40,925 nt of DNA from Planctomycetota bacterium. Lineage in GTDB: Bacteria; Planctomycetota; JAJSAM01; JAJVHW01. Where the stretch lies: NCBI GenBank assembly GCA_021414065.1, contig JAIOPE010000080.1, positions 1 through 40,925 of the forward strand, in the 5' to 3' direction. Made by a program: the position numbers and the translations under genes. The notes under the pieces were generated by a model. The model did no database searches and was not told the origin of the DNA. It saw only the letters and a list, made by a program, of their open reading frames with translations. Below are positions 1 through 8,585 of the stretch, piece after piece. Numbering within the stretch: position 1 is the first letter of the stretch; each line of letters begins with the position of its first letter.

Positions 1-538
1 CTGCTGGATGCACCGTTCGGACCCGAGCGCCAGGCCCTGCGTCGTGAGGTAGTAGCGGAACCGCTCCTTCGACTGGGCTCGCAACTCGTCGATCACTTCG
101 CACGACCGCATGTCGGTGACGTCGAGCGTGAACCGCAGGTCGTCGAGGTCCGGCACGTCGTACGTGAACACGTGGACGTCCTTCAACTGACGCTTGAACT
201 CGTCGATGATCTCCTTGGTCGTCGCGTCCTTCAGGTGGATCGAGATCCGGGTGTCGAAGGCGGGTCCGCGGTGCATGTCCGCTTCCCAGACCGGGTCGAT
301 GTCGGTCCGCGCCGCGGGGTGTCGCAGCTCGGAGATCTCGCGTTCGAACTCCCTGTACGGCCAGGGGTCGTGGTCCAGCATGCGAATCCGCACGGGGTCC
401 ATCTGCTCGGCCACCGGGGTGGTGGCGACTCCGATCTCGGGCGGCCCCTCGGGCTCCTCGCGGAACGTGAGCCAGAGTGCGACGCCGAGTGCGGCGGCGA
501 CAACTACTGAGACGGCGATGAACTGAGATCGACGCATG
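1..538 (-). CDS. Exported hypothetical protein, 3' end beyond window
   Basis: The frame is open from an ATG at 538 to the left edge (179 codons), so the C-terminus is missing. The N-terminus MRRSQFIAVSVVVAAALGV followed by ALWLTF is an uncleaved signal anchor or signal peptide; a Pro/Glu-rich linker follows. Residues of about 98-175 (for example ISIHLKDATTKEIIDEF and LRFTLDVTDMRSCEVIDEL) have the alternating beta-alpha pattern of secretin/TonB N-terminal short (STN-like) domains, often found in planctomycete secreted proteins. That family call is inference from pattern only. The start lies 24 bp downstream of the ruvC stop on the same strand, so the two are probably co-transcribed, without an obvious functional link. 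Confidence 0.7.
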
Positions 539-562
539 GTGCGGGATACTACCCGCCCGTGC

Positions 563-1081
563 TCACTCGGGGACGCCGAACGACCGCGACGCCGCCCGGT
601 GCGCGTCGGCCAAGGCCACGGCGACGGCGTCGGTCGCGTCGGCCGGTTCGGGAACGGCGGCGAGTCCGAGGATCAGCGTGACCATCTTCGCGACCTGTTC
701 CTTCGACGCGTTCCCGTTGCCGACGACGGCGCTCTTCACCGTGGCGGGAGGATATTCGCGCACCTCGATGCCGGCCTCGGCCGCGACGACGAACGCGACG
801 CCGCGGGCCATCCCGACCGCGAGCGCCGACGACGCGTTCTTCCCGAAGAACGGTCGCTCGACGACCAGAACGTTCGGCGCGTGGGCGGCCACGACGGCGC
901 GGAGTCCGTCGCGCACCTGGAGCAGACGGGCGGGCATGTCGGTGCCCTTCGTCTTCACCACGCCGCACGCGACGAGTCGCGACCGGTTCCCCGTGACTTC
1001 GACGACGCCCCACCCGGCGACGCGCGTCCCGGGATCGACCCCGAGGATGCGGCGCGACGGGACGGCAGGGGCTGGAGTCAC
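563..1081 (-). CDS. ruvC: Crossover junction endodeoxyribonuclease RuvC
   Basis: RuvC is the Holliday-junction resolvase that works with RuvAB in homologous recombination. The 172-aa product is family-typical in length (RuvC is about 160-180 aa). It has the RNase H-like core: ILGVDPGTRVAGWGVV with the first catalytic Asp at residue 16, VLVVERPFFGKN with the catalytic Glu at 75, and an ADATDAVAVALADAH helix with the acidic pair Asp148 and Asp151. The KSAVVGNGNASKEQV segment matches the family's K-x-x-x-G-x-G-x-A-x-K-x-Q-V motif. The start is a GTG at 1081. It diverges from ispD across a 76-bp gap, which must hold both promoters. No ruvA or ruvB gene is seen nearby. Confidence 0.96.
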   Translation of the reverse strand: MTPAPAVPSRRILGVDPGTRVAGWGVVEVTGNRSRLVACGVVKTKGTDMPARLLQVRDGLRAVVAAHAPNVLVVERPFFGKNASSALAVGMARGVAFVVAAEAGIEVREYPPATVKSAVVGNGNASKEQVAKMVTLILGLAAVPEPADATDAVAVALADAHRAASRSFGVPE

Positions 1082-1157
1082 GCCCGCAACCTACCACCAA
1101 TGCCGCGACCCGGCTCTTACCACGCGGCGTCTCGTGCCGGACTGTATCCTCGAATCA

Positions 1158-1871
1158 GTGAGCGTCGCCGAGCGGACTGTCGATTTCGTGGCCGTCCTGG
1201 TCATGGCCGGGAGCGGCGAGCGTCTCGGCGCCGGCGTGCCGAAGGCGTTCGTGATGCTCGGCGGACTGCCGCTCTGGCGGCACTCGGCGAACACGCTCGC
1301 GTCGCTCCCCGGGTGCCGGCAGGTGGTCCTCGTCGTCCCCGCGGACCGCGTGGCTCGCACGGTCGGCGAGACGCAGGACTTCCCCGTGCCCGTGCGGGTC
1401 GTCCCGGGCGGGGCGCGGCGTCAGGACTCCGTGGGGATGGGGCTCGGCGCGGCGACTGCGCGGGCGACGGTCGTCGCCATCCACGACGCCGCGCGGCCCA
1501 TGCTCTCGCGAGAGACGGCGCTCGCCGTGATCCGCGAGGCGTCCCGCAGCGGTGCGGCGCTCGCGGCGGTGCCGGTCCGCGACACGCTCAAGCGCGTGCG
1601 CGCCGACGGCACGGTGGAATCGACGCTCGACCGCGCGTCGCTCTGGCAGGCGCAGACTCCGCAGGCGTTCCGAGTGGAGGTCGCCCGGGCGGCCCACGCG
1701 GAGGCCGCGCGGCAGGGTCTCGAGGCGACCGACGACGCCGCTCTGGTGGAGGCGCTGGGCCTCTCGCCGGTGCACGTCGTGCGGGGCGACCCCTGGAACT
1801 TCAAGGTCACGGAGAAGCCGGACCTCGAAGTCGCCGAGATGCTGCTCGCACGTGCCGGAGGAACACCATGA
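1158..1871 (+). CDS. ispD: 2-C-methyl-D-erythritol 4-phosphate cytidylyltransferase (IspD)
   Basis: IspD transfers CMP from CTP to MEP in the non-mevalonate (MEP) isoprenoid pathway. The 237-aa product begins near a GTG at 1158; the open frame runs further upstream but that part overlaps the ruvC region and has no family similarity. Family motifs are VLVMAGSGERLGAGVPKAF (the CTP-binding G-x-G-x-R-x-G...PK loop), VVPGGARRQDSVGMGL (the G-x-x-R-x-x-S motif), VVAIHDAARPMLS (the HDAARP signature), AAVPVRDTLKRV, LWQAQTPQAFRVE and a C-terminal GDPWNFKVTEKPDLEVAEML. The stop overlaps the ispF start by ATGA, which indicates translational coupling to the pathway's later enzyme. Confidence 0.96.
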   Translation: MSVAERTVDFVAVLVMAGSGERLGAGVPKAFVMLGGLPLWRHSANTLASLPGCRQVVLVVPADRVARTVGETQDFPVPVRVVPGGARRQDSVGMGLGAATARATVVAIHDAARPMLSRETALAVIREASRSGAALAAVPVRDTLKRVRADGTVESTLDRASLWQAQTPQAFRVEVARAAHAEAARQGLEATDDAALVEALGLSPVHVVRGDPWNFKVTEKPDLEVAEMLLARAGGTP

Positions 1872-2494
1872 CCGTCGGGACCAGAGTGGGTATGGGCTTC
1901 GACGTGCACCGACTGGTGCGCGGGCGGCTTCTCATCCTCGGCGGCCTCGAGATCGAGTCCACCGTGGGGCTCGAGGGCCACAGCGACGGCGACGTCCTCC
2001 TGCACGCCGTGACCGACGCCATCCTCGGCGCATGCTCGTTGGGCGACATCGGCGACTACTTCCCGAGCAACGACCCGCGGTGGAAGGACGCCGACTCGAA
2101 CACCTTCCTGCAGGAGGCGCTCACGCACGTCGAGGACCTCGGCTACGAGATCGTCAACGTGGACACTGTGATCGTGGCCGAGCGACCGCACCTCGGGGCT
2201 TGGAAGGAAGGCATCCGATCGAGCCTCGCGGGGATGCTGGACGTGCCCGCCGATCGCGTGTGCGTCAAGGCCAAGACCATGGAAGGCCTCGGCGCCGTCG
2301 GCGAGGGCCGGGCGATCGAAGCTCACGCGGTGGTGCTGCTGCAGAGCTTCCGGGACGAGGCGCCGAAGCCCGCGAAGGCTGCGAAGTCCGTCAAGCCCGC
2401 GAAGTCGTCGGCGAAGTCATCGGCGAAACCGACGGCGAAGAAGGCGGTCAAGGCGCCGGCCAAGTCTCCGAAGTCGGTGAAGTCCCGCCGATGA
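1868..2494 (+). CDS. ispF: 2-C-methyl-D-erythritol 2,4-cyclodiphosphate synthase (IspF) with a basic C-terminal tail
   Basis: IspF cyclises CDP-ME 2-phosphate to ME-cPP with release of CMP. The catalytic domain covers residues 1-160. It has GMGFDVHRLV with metal ligands Asp12 and His14, LEGHSDGDVLLHAVTDAIL with His38 and His46, GDIGDYFPSNDPRWKDADS, and KAKTMEGLGAVGEGRAIEA near the end. The family is normally about 155-165 aa, but this product is 208 aa. Residues 161-208 are almost only Lys, Ala, Pro and Ser (PAKAAKSVKPAKSSAKSS and so on), like histone H1 or PAKK tails. Both ends overlap neighbours by ATGA, so it is the middle gene of ispD-ispF-cysS. The tail could bind nucleic acid or another acidic partner, which is inference only. 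Confidence 0.95.
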   Translation: MTVGTRVGMGFDVHRLVRGRLLILGGLEIESTVGLEGHSDGDVLLHAVTDAILGACSLGDIGDYFPSNDPRWKDADSNTFLQEALTHVEDLGYEIVNVDTVIVAERPHLGAWKEGIRSSLAGMLDVPADRVCVKAKTMEGLGAVGEGRAIEAHAVVLLQSFRDEAPKPAKAAKSVKPAKSSAKSSAKPTAKKAVKAPAKSPKSVKSRR

Positions 2495-3921
2495 GCTTCC
2501 GTTTCCACGACTCCCTTACGCGGGAGGTTCGGACGTTCGAGCCGGCGGAGCCGGGCGTGGTCCGCATGTACAACTGCGGGCCCACCGTCTACTCGCACGT
2601 TCACGTCGGCAATCTGCGATCCAACGTCTGCTGGGACGTGCTGCGCCGCGCGCTCGAACTCGGCGGCTATCGCGTCCGGCAGATCATGAACATCACCGAC
2701 GTCGGCCACCTCACGGTGGACGACGTCGCCGACGCCGCGGGCGAGGACAAGATGGAGTTCGCGGCCCGCCGCGAGCAACTCGACGCGTGGGGCATCGCCG
2801 CGAAGTACACGGCCTACTTCCACGATGTGCGGCGCAAGCTGAACGTCCGCGACGCCGAGCAGTACCCGCACGCGACGGCGCACATCCCCGAGATGATCGC
2901 GCACATCGAGGAACTGATCCGCAGCGGCCATGCGTACGTCACGCCGGTCGGAAACGTCTACTTCGCCGTCTCGACGTTCCCCGCGTACGGGCGCCTCTCC
3001 GGGAACACGGTGGAGGAACTCGACGCGGGCGCGCGCATCGAAGTGCTCGAGGAGAAGCGCGACCCCGCGGACTTCGCGCTGTGGAAGCGGGACGACAAGC
3101 ATCAGATGCAGTGGGACTCGCCGTGGGGCCGCGGGTTCCCCGGATGGCACATCGAGTGCTCGGCGATGGCGCGGAAGTACCTGGGCGACACGCTCGACAT
3201 CCACACCGGCGGCGAGGACAACGCATTCCCGCACCACGAGTGCGAGATCGCGCAGAGCGAGGCGCTCACGGGCCGGACGTTCGCCCGCTTCTGGCTCCAC
3301 ACGAGGTTCCTGCTCGTGGACGGCCAGAAGATGTCGAAGTCGAAGGGCACGATGTACGTGGTCGAGGACGTGGAGGCGCGCGGCTTCGCGCCGCGCGTGC
3401 TCCGGTACTACCTGCTCTCCGCCCACTACCGCGCGCCGATGAACTTCACCTGGGACGCGCTCACGGCAGCGACGGAATCCGTGCGCGGCTTCGACGCGAT
3501 GGTCCGCCGCGTCACGCCCGACGCCGTCGCTCCGAACGACCCCGCGGTCGCGGTGGCCTGTGCGAAGGCTGACAAAGACTTCCTCGCGGCGCTCGAGGAC
3601 GACCTGAACATTTCCGCGGCGCTCGCTGCGGTGCACGAACTCCGGGGCGCGATGAACAAGGTGAGCGCATTCTCCCCGGCCGACGCTGCACGCGCGTGGG
3701 GGACGATCGATCGGATCGACTCGGTGCTCGGTCTCGGACTGCGCGACGCCGCGAAGCCGCAGGACCTCGGCGACGCCGACGTGCAGCGTCTCATCGACGA
3801 ACGCAACGCAGCCCGCAAGGCCCGCGACTTCGCCCGCGCGGACCAGATCCGCAAGGACCTGCTCGCGAAGGGCATCGTTCTCGAGGACACGCCCCAGGGC
3901 GTGAAGTGGCGCCGGGTCTGA
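2491..3921 (+). CDS. cysS: Cysteinyl-tRNA synthetase
   Basis: CysRS charges tRNA-Cys with cysteine. The 476-aa product has the usual length and layout. It shows MYNCGPTVYSHVHVGNLRSN, containing the zinc-binding Cys29 and the HxGN form of the class I HIGH signature. It also shows NITDVGHLTVDDV, WHIECSAMARKYLGDTLDIH and GGEDNAFPHHECEIAQSEA (further zinc ligands Cys/His/Glu), and the KMSKS loop at residues 280-284. The C-terminal DALR-like helical domain ends with an RNAARKARDFARADQIRKDL element typical of the family. The start ATG overlaps the ispF stop. It ends one base before the stop of the convergent NHL protein, so no terminator fits between them. Confidence 0.97.
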   Translation: MSFRFHDSLTREVRTFEPAEPGVVRMYNCGPTVYSHVHVGNLRSNVCWDVLRRALELGGYRVRQIMNITDVGHLTVDDVADAAGEDKMEFAARREQLDAWGIAAKYTAYFHDVRRKLNVRDAEQYPHATAHIPEMIAHIEELIRSGHAYVTPVGNVYFAVSTFPAYGRLSGNTVEELDAGARIEVLEEKRDPADFALWKRDDKHQMQWDSPWGRGFPGWHIECSAMARKYLGDTLDIHTGGEDNAFPHHECEIAQSEALTGRTFARFWLHTRFLLVDGQKMSKSKGTMYVVEDVEARGFAPRVLRYYLLSAHYRAPMNFTWDALTAATESVRGFDAMVRRVTPDAVAPNDPAVAVACAKADKDFLAALEDDLNISAALAAVHELRGAMNKVSAFSPADAARAWGTIDRIDSVLGLGLRDAAKPQDLGDADVQRLIDERNAARKARDFARADQIRKDLLAKGIVLEDTPQGVKWRRV

Positions 3922-6144
3922 CTACTGCGGCAGGACGAGCAGGCGGATGCGGACGTCGTTCGCCAGCGTGCTTCCGAAGTCGAGGAACGTCAGGGCCGAC
4001 GCCACGCCGAGAAGCGCGCGGGGGTCGGTCACGCGTGACGACGCCGTGGCTGCGCCGTCGGGCGTGAAGCCCGGAACGCTGACGGTTCCGTAGACCACCG
4101 TGACGTTGCCCGTCGCGACGTCGATCGCCGAGATCACGTCACACGCTTCCGACGACACGTAGACGCGATTCCGAATCGGATCGAACGCGATGCCGGAGAG
4201 TTGGTTGAACCGCGCCGCGGTGCCCGACGCGCCCGGAACGGGGCAGCCGGTCGCGCCGTTCGGGTCGCCGGCGAGCGTCGCGACGGTGTTGGTGTCGGAG
4301 TGCCAGATCCTCACGCGCCCGAGTTCGCAGATGAAGTAGTCGGAGGTGCCGAGACCTTCCGTGATGGCGACCGGGGTTTGCAGCTTCGTGGCGTTCGCAG
4401 GATTCCCGTCGCCGTTCGAGCCGGTGACGCCGGTGCCGACGACGGTGACGAAGTTGCCCGTCGCATCGATCTTGCGGACGCGCCCGGCCACCGAGTCCAC
4501 GAGGAACAGCTCGCTGTTGCTGTCTTCGAAGACGTCCACGCAACTGAAGAACGGCGTGGACGTCGCGGGGCTCCCGTCCGCTCCATCGGCGACCGCGCCC
4601 GTCCCCGCGTGCGTCGTCACGAGTCCCGTCGTGCCGTCGATTCGGTAGAGCTTGTTCGCGGCGGCGGCGTACACGGCGTCTGTGGTGCTGTAGACGGCGC
4701 TGATCGCGGCGCCGAAGCTGAACTGGGCCTTCGGCGTGCCCTCCGCGGTGATGGTCCCGCCGCCGGCGTACGACTGCACGGACGCCCCCGGCCCGATGCC
4801 GGACGCCACGACCTCCTTCACTTGGCTCGACCCGTCGGCGAGGAAGTAGAGCCGCGACGCGTCGTCCCCCAGCAGCGAGTAGGCGATGTCGAAGCCTCCG
4901 TTCAACCCGCCGACCAGCGTGGTCACCGAGTTCGTGGGCGGCGTGACCTCTTCGGTCGTGACCACCTGCATGATCGAGAAGTGCGGCGCGGGGAAGGTGA
5001 CGAACCCAGGCTTCGCATCGAAATCGAGCGAAGCGAAGGGGATCTCTTCGACCTTGCCGTTCGACGACTTCAGGAACACGCGGACCTTCGACTTGTCCCC
5101 GCCGACCGCCGTCAGATCGAGCGGGATCGAGACTCCGGCCATCTCCGGGGCCTGCTTCGTGCCGAACTTGAGACCATCCGGACCGAACGAGACGGGCGGT
5201 CCGAGCGGCGTGTCGTTCAGCTTCGGCACGTCGAACCCGGGTGAGGTGCCCACGAAGATCGCGGTGCCCGCCGGCAGGGCGCCCGGCGGCACGTTGATCG
5301 ACGTCCCAGCGATGGTGCCGAGCCCGGCCACGTCGTCCGGCACTTCGAACGCACCGCCGCTCCCGTCGATGACGCGCGCGTACGCGCCGGTGTCGCTCGT
5401 GCCGAGCTTCTTCGCCGTGATGTCGATCTTCCGCTTGATCGACTTGGGCGGCGAGACCGTGATCTTCACGGTGACGCTGCCGCCGACGCCCGCCTGGTCG
5501 TCGAGGTGCAGCACGTAGTCGCCCGTTGCGGAAAGGACCGTCGGCCCGGCGCGTTCCGTGGTCGCGCCCAGCGCATCGACCCCGAGCGCGACAGCGCCGC
5601 CCGGCCCGACGAGCGAGACGATGCGAGGCAGCGTTCCGCCGCCGGCGGCCTTCACTTCGATCTTCACCCGGGCGCCGCCGTCCACGGAGAACGCGGGCAC
5701 GAGCGTCTCGCCGGCCGCCGCGAGCACGACCGTGCGCGCCGCGGGCTTCGGCGTCGTCCACTTCGCGGAGAACGAGTAGTCGCCGGTGGCGACACCGTCC
5801 ACCGACCGCACGAGCACCCGGTACAGCCCCGACGACTGGATCGGCAGCTTCGTGACGAACGACGCCGGCGGCGTCGGCCCGAAGATCGGAACGTCGGTCG
5901 GCGCGAGGATCTCGATCCGCGGAGACTTCGCCTTCTTCAGGCCCTTCGCCTTCACCGACAGCGCGGCGCCGTTCGGGATCGTGACGCGGAACGTCTCGGT
6001 CTCCGAGGCGGGGGAGATGGTCCCGGTGACGGCGTCACCGGAGCGGATCTCTGCATCGACGTCTGCCAGCGCCGGGCGGAATCCAGTCCAGGCGGCGAGC
6101 GACAGAGCGGGCACGACGAGAACGCGAATCGGGCGACGGCGCAT
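3922..6144 (-). CDS. Secreted NHL-repeat propeller protein with PPC- and ZU5-like domains (paralogue 1)
   Basis: The 740-aa protein starts at the ATG at 6144, chosen because GGAGGT lies 7 nt upstream; the longer frame adds Arg-rich sequence without a ribosome site. Residues 1-27 form a signal peptide ending PALA. Two beta-rich modules (about 28-130 and 135-232) resemble bacterial pre-peptidase C-terminal (PPC) domains, for example SSGLYRVLVRSVDG and ATGDYVLHLDDQ. Residues 255-395 contain INVPPGALPAGTAIFVGTSP and VTFPAPHFSIMQVV, a ZU5-like pattern. Residues 405-740 are an NHL-type beta-propeller with repeats such as RVRKIDATGNFVTVVGTG and ITEGLGTSDYFICELGRVRI. It is probably an extracellular scaffold or binding protein; its ligand is unknown. 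It is a close paralogue of the next gene upstream, 69 bp away on the same strand. Confidence 0.85.
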   Translation of the reverse strand: MRRRPIRVLVVPALSLAAWTGFRPALADVDAEIRSGDAVTGTISPASETETFRVTIPNGAALSVKAKGLKKAKSPRIEILAPTDVPIFGPTPPASFVTKLPIQSSGLYRVLVRSVDGVATGDYSFSAKWTTPKPAARTVVLAAAGETLVPAFSVDGGARVKIEVKAAGGGTLPRIVSLVGPGGAVALGVDALGATTERAGPTVLSATGDYVLHLDDQAGVGGSVTVKITVSPPKSIKRKIDITAKKLGTSDTGAYARVIDGSGGAFEVPDDVAGLGTIAGTSINVPPGALPAGTAIFVGTSPGFDVPKLNDTPLGPPVSFGPDGLKFGTKQAPEMAGVSIPLDLTAVGGDKSKVRVFLKSSNGKVEEIPFASLDFDAKPGFVTFPAPHFSIMQVVTTEEVTPPTNSVTTLVGGLNGGFDIAYSLLGDDASRLYFLADGSSQVKEVVASGIGPGASVQSYAGGGTITAEGTPKAQFSFGAAISAVYSTTDAVYAAAANKLYRIDGTTGLVTTHAGTGAVADGADGSPATSTPFFSCVDVFEDSNSELFLVDSVAGRVRKIDATGNFVTVVGTGVTGSNGDGNPANATKLQTPVAITEGLGTSDYFICELGRVRIWHSDTNTVATLAGDPNGATGCPVPGASGTAARFNQLSGIAFDPIRNRVYVSSEACDVISAIDVATGNVTVVYGTVSVPGFTPDGAATASSRVTDPRALLGVASALTFLDFGSTLANDVRIRLLVLPQ

Positions 6145-6213
6145 GCGGTGGACCTCCGGGAGGCGGGAGCATACCCGTCGCGGCGGAATCCGCGTCACGG
6201 CGACGGGACCTGA

Positions 6214-8466
6214 CTACGGAACGAAGCGGCGGACGCGCCTGTCGCCTTCGAGGAAGAGGATGTCGGTGGTCGTCGCGAGCACGCCGAGCGGCGCCGTGAT
6301 CGCGAACGGCGCGGCGGCGCCGTCGGCGGCGGTCCCCAGGGAGTCCGGGGTTCCGATGACGACGGTCACGAGGCCGGTGCCCGGGTCGTACTTGGAGATC
6401 GTGTGGCCGATCTCGTCCGCCACGTAGATCACGCCGCCCGGTGTGACGGACACGCCGGAGAGGCTGCGGAACTGCGTCGCCAGCGGCCCGAGCCCGGAGA
6501 TCGTCGTGCCGGTTCCGCCGCCTGAGTCGCCGAGGACGGTCGTGTTGGTCGAGTCGGCGGTGTTGATCGCGCGGAGGCGCCCGGCGTCGCAGACGAGGAA
6601 CCCACCCGTGGGGCGGAAGGTCATCGCCGTCGGCGCGAGGAACGTCGTCGCCACGGGGGCGACGCCGTCGGTGCCGAACGCGAGCGTGCCGGTGCCCAGG
6701 ATCGAACTCACGCCGCCCGACGCGACGCGGCGCACGCGCCCGGCGCCGCCGTCGAGGATGAACACGTCGCCGTTGAGCGGCGCGAGGATGTCTGTGATCG
6801 CCGTGAACTGCGCCGACGTTGCGGGGCCGCCGTCGCCCGAGTCGCCCACGACGCCGGTGCCCGCGATCCTCGTGACTGCCCCGGTGGCGCCGACGACGCG
6901 GAAGACGCGCGTCGCCGTCGCGACGTAGACGTCGCCGTTGGCACCCGTCGTCACGCTCGTGAGGTCGCCCTGGAAGTTGAACAGCGTGCGGTCGGTGCCG
7001 TCGGCGATGTCGGCGCCGCCGCCCGCGTAGATCGAGACGCTCGGCGCGGACCCCGACCCCGGCGCGGGGTTCGCGACGAGGCGGACGACTCTCGTGAAGC
7101 CGCCCGCCACGAGGAACCCGCCGTTCGGCGCGCCTGCGACGCCATTCGCCGGCTCGATGTCCACGCCGCCGGTGACCGTCGCCAGCGTGATCGGATTGAG
7201 CGCCGCCGGTGGCGCGACCGTCACCGCGCGGTAGGCGCTGAAGTGCGGCGTCGGGAACGACACGTACCCGGGGCGGGAGAAGTCGAGCGCCGCCGTGACC
7301 TTCGAGACGTTCCCCTTCGCGTCGCGGACCCACACCTGTACGAGCGACGAGTCTCCCGCGATCGTGGAGAGATCGACCGGGATCGTGATCGTCGCGTTGA
7401 CGGGCGACGTCTTCGTGCCGAACGTCGTACCCTCCGGTCCGAAGAGCACGGCCGCGCCGAGCGACCGTTCGTCGAGGCCGGCAATGTCGAACGCGGTCGA
7501 TGTGCCGATGACGAGCGTCACGCCTGTGGGGAGCGCGCCCGTGGGCACGCTGATCGAGGAACCGGCGATTCCGGCGAGTCCTTCGAGGTCGCTCGGCACC
7601 TCGACCGTGCCGCCCTCGGGGCCGACGACGCGCGCGTAGGCTCCGTCGTCCGTGCCGCCCGTGCCGATCGATGCCGCTCGGATGTCCACCTTCCGTTTCG
7701 ACGGCTTCGGCGGCGTGAGCTGGACGGTCAGGTTCACGTCTCCGCCGACGTCGCCCGAGTCGATGAGGAACACGCTGTAGGTCCCGGTGGCGGGCAGGAC
7801 GAACGCGCCGGATCGGTCGGTGGAACCTCCGACGCCATCGAAGAACGACGTGTCGATGTCGCCCAGCGGTCCGGTCACGCCCCGCAGGCGCGGCCTGGCG
7901 GCCGATCCCTTTGCTGCCGCAACGGTCACGCGGACCTTTGCGCCCGCCTCCCCCGAGAACTCCACGGAACCGTTGAACTCGGAGTGGATCGAGACCAGGG
8001 TGGGGCCGAACTTCCGCACCGGCGTCCAGACGATCGTGCCTGTGTAGTCGCCGGTGGTCGCACCGTCGAGCGATCGCACGCGGGCGGTGTACGTCCCGCC
8101 CGGAGTGGCGACGAACTTCGAGATCTTCGCAGCCTTCGACTTCGCCGAGGGCGGGACTGCCTCGGCCTTCTTCATGCCCCCGCCGTCGTAGAGTTCGAGC
8201 CCGATCGCCGGTCCGGACTTCGTCCCTGCCGCGCGCACCGTGACCTTCGCTCCGGCCGGAATGACGGCGCTGATGCTCTCCACTTCGGTCGCGGGATCGA
8301 GCGTGCCGCTCACGCGGTCGCCGGCCCGCACTTCGACGTCCACGTCGGCGAAGGCAACGCTGAGCGTGATGGCGAGCGCAACAGACGCGCCGAGTGCAAG
8401 CTGGGTCGCGCCGGCGAGCGCGCGGTTGCGGCGGGGAGCTTGCCGGGCGGCGGGAACCGTGTGCAT
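6214..8466 (-). CDS. Secreted NHL-repeat propeller protein with PPC- and ZU5-like domains (paralogue 2)
   Basis: The 750-aa protein starts at the ATG at 8466, with GGAGGT 4 nt upstream; the longer open frame reaches back across the divergent promoter region. The signal peptide (1-40) ends SVAFA before DVDVEVRAGD. The order of domains matches the neighbour: two PPC-like modules (about 41-250), a ZU5-like module (about 265-405, with ISVPTGALPTGVTLVIGTS and YVSFPTPHFSAYRAV) and an NHL propeller (about 420-750, with RVFRVVGATGAVTRIAGTG and GGVIYVADEIGHTISKYDPG). Shared order and motifs show tandem duplication followed by divergence. The two genes are probably one transcript, starting in the gap before the divergent gene at 8586. 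Substrate or partner is not recognisable. Confidence 0.85.
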   Translation of the reverse strand: MHTVPAARQAPRRNRALAGATQLALGASVALAITLSVAFADVDVEVRAGDRVSGTLDPATEVESISAVIPAGAKVTVRAAGTKSGPAIGLELYDGGGMKKAEAVPPSAKSKAAKISKFVATPGGTYTARVRSLDGATTGDYTGTIVWTPVRKFGPTLVSIHSEFNGSVEFSGEAGAKVRVTVAAAKGSAARPRLRGVTGPLGDIDTSFFDGVGGSTDRSGAFVLPATGTYSVFLIDSGDVGGDVNLTVQLTPPKPSKRKVDIRAASIGTGGTDDGAYARVVGPEGGTVEVPSDLEGLAGIAGSSISVPTGALPTGVTLVIGTSTAFDIAGLDERSLGAAVLFGPEGTTFGTKTSPVNATITIPVDLSTIAGDSSLVQVWVRDAKGNVSKVTAALDFSRPGYVSFPTPHFSAYRAVTVAPPAALNPITLATVTGGVDIEPANGVAGAPNGGFLVAGGFTRVVRLVANPAPGSGSAPSVSIYAGGGADIADGTDRTLFNFQGDLTSVTTGANGDVYVATATRVFRVVGATGAVTRIAGTGVVGDSGDGGPATSAQFTAITDILAPLNGDVFILDGGAGRVRRVASGGVSSILGTGTLAFGTDGVAPVATTFLAPTAMTFRPTGGFLVCDAGRLRAINTADSTNTTVLGDSGGGTGTTISGLGPLATQFRSLSGVSVTPGGVIYVADEIGHTISKYDPGTGLVTVVIGTPDSLGTAADGAAAPFAITAPLGVLATTTDILFLEGDRRVRRFVP

Positions 8467-8504
8467 GGAGACCTCCGTCTCACGCAGACTGTACCCAAAC
8501 GGGG

Positions 8505-8539
8505 ACGCTCCTGTCGTGAGGCGCCTGTGAGAGGAGCGT
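8505..8539. promoter_or_regulatory. Dyad in divergent promoter region, candidate operator
   Basis: Perfect 8-bp arms ACGCTCCT (8505-8512) and AGGAGCGT (8532-8539) flank a spacer with its own palindrome AGGCGCCT (8519-8526), nearly on the same centre. It lies midway between the divergent starts at 8466 and 8586, where a regulator could act on both. No regulator is identified; chance symmetry in GC-rich DNA is possible. Confidence 0.35.
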
Positions 8540-8585
8540 GCGCGATCGGGTACGCTCTTCGCTGCGCCCCTCCCGGAGGAAGTCC

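Noticed and set aside
678-1157. N-terminal extension of the ispD frame
   Set aside because: It runs over the ruvC region and has no family similarity; the GTG at 1158 gives a normal-length IspD.
1081-1158. Specific sigma-70 promoter in the ruvC-ispD gap
   Set aside because: A TATCCT hexamer near 1144 has no -35 partner at proper spacing, so no promoter is called.
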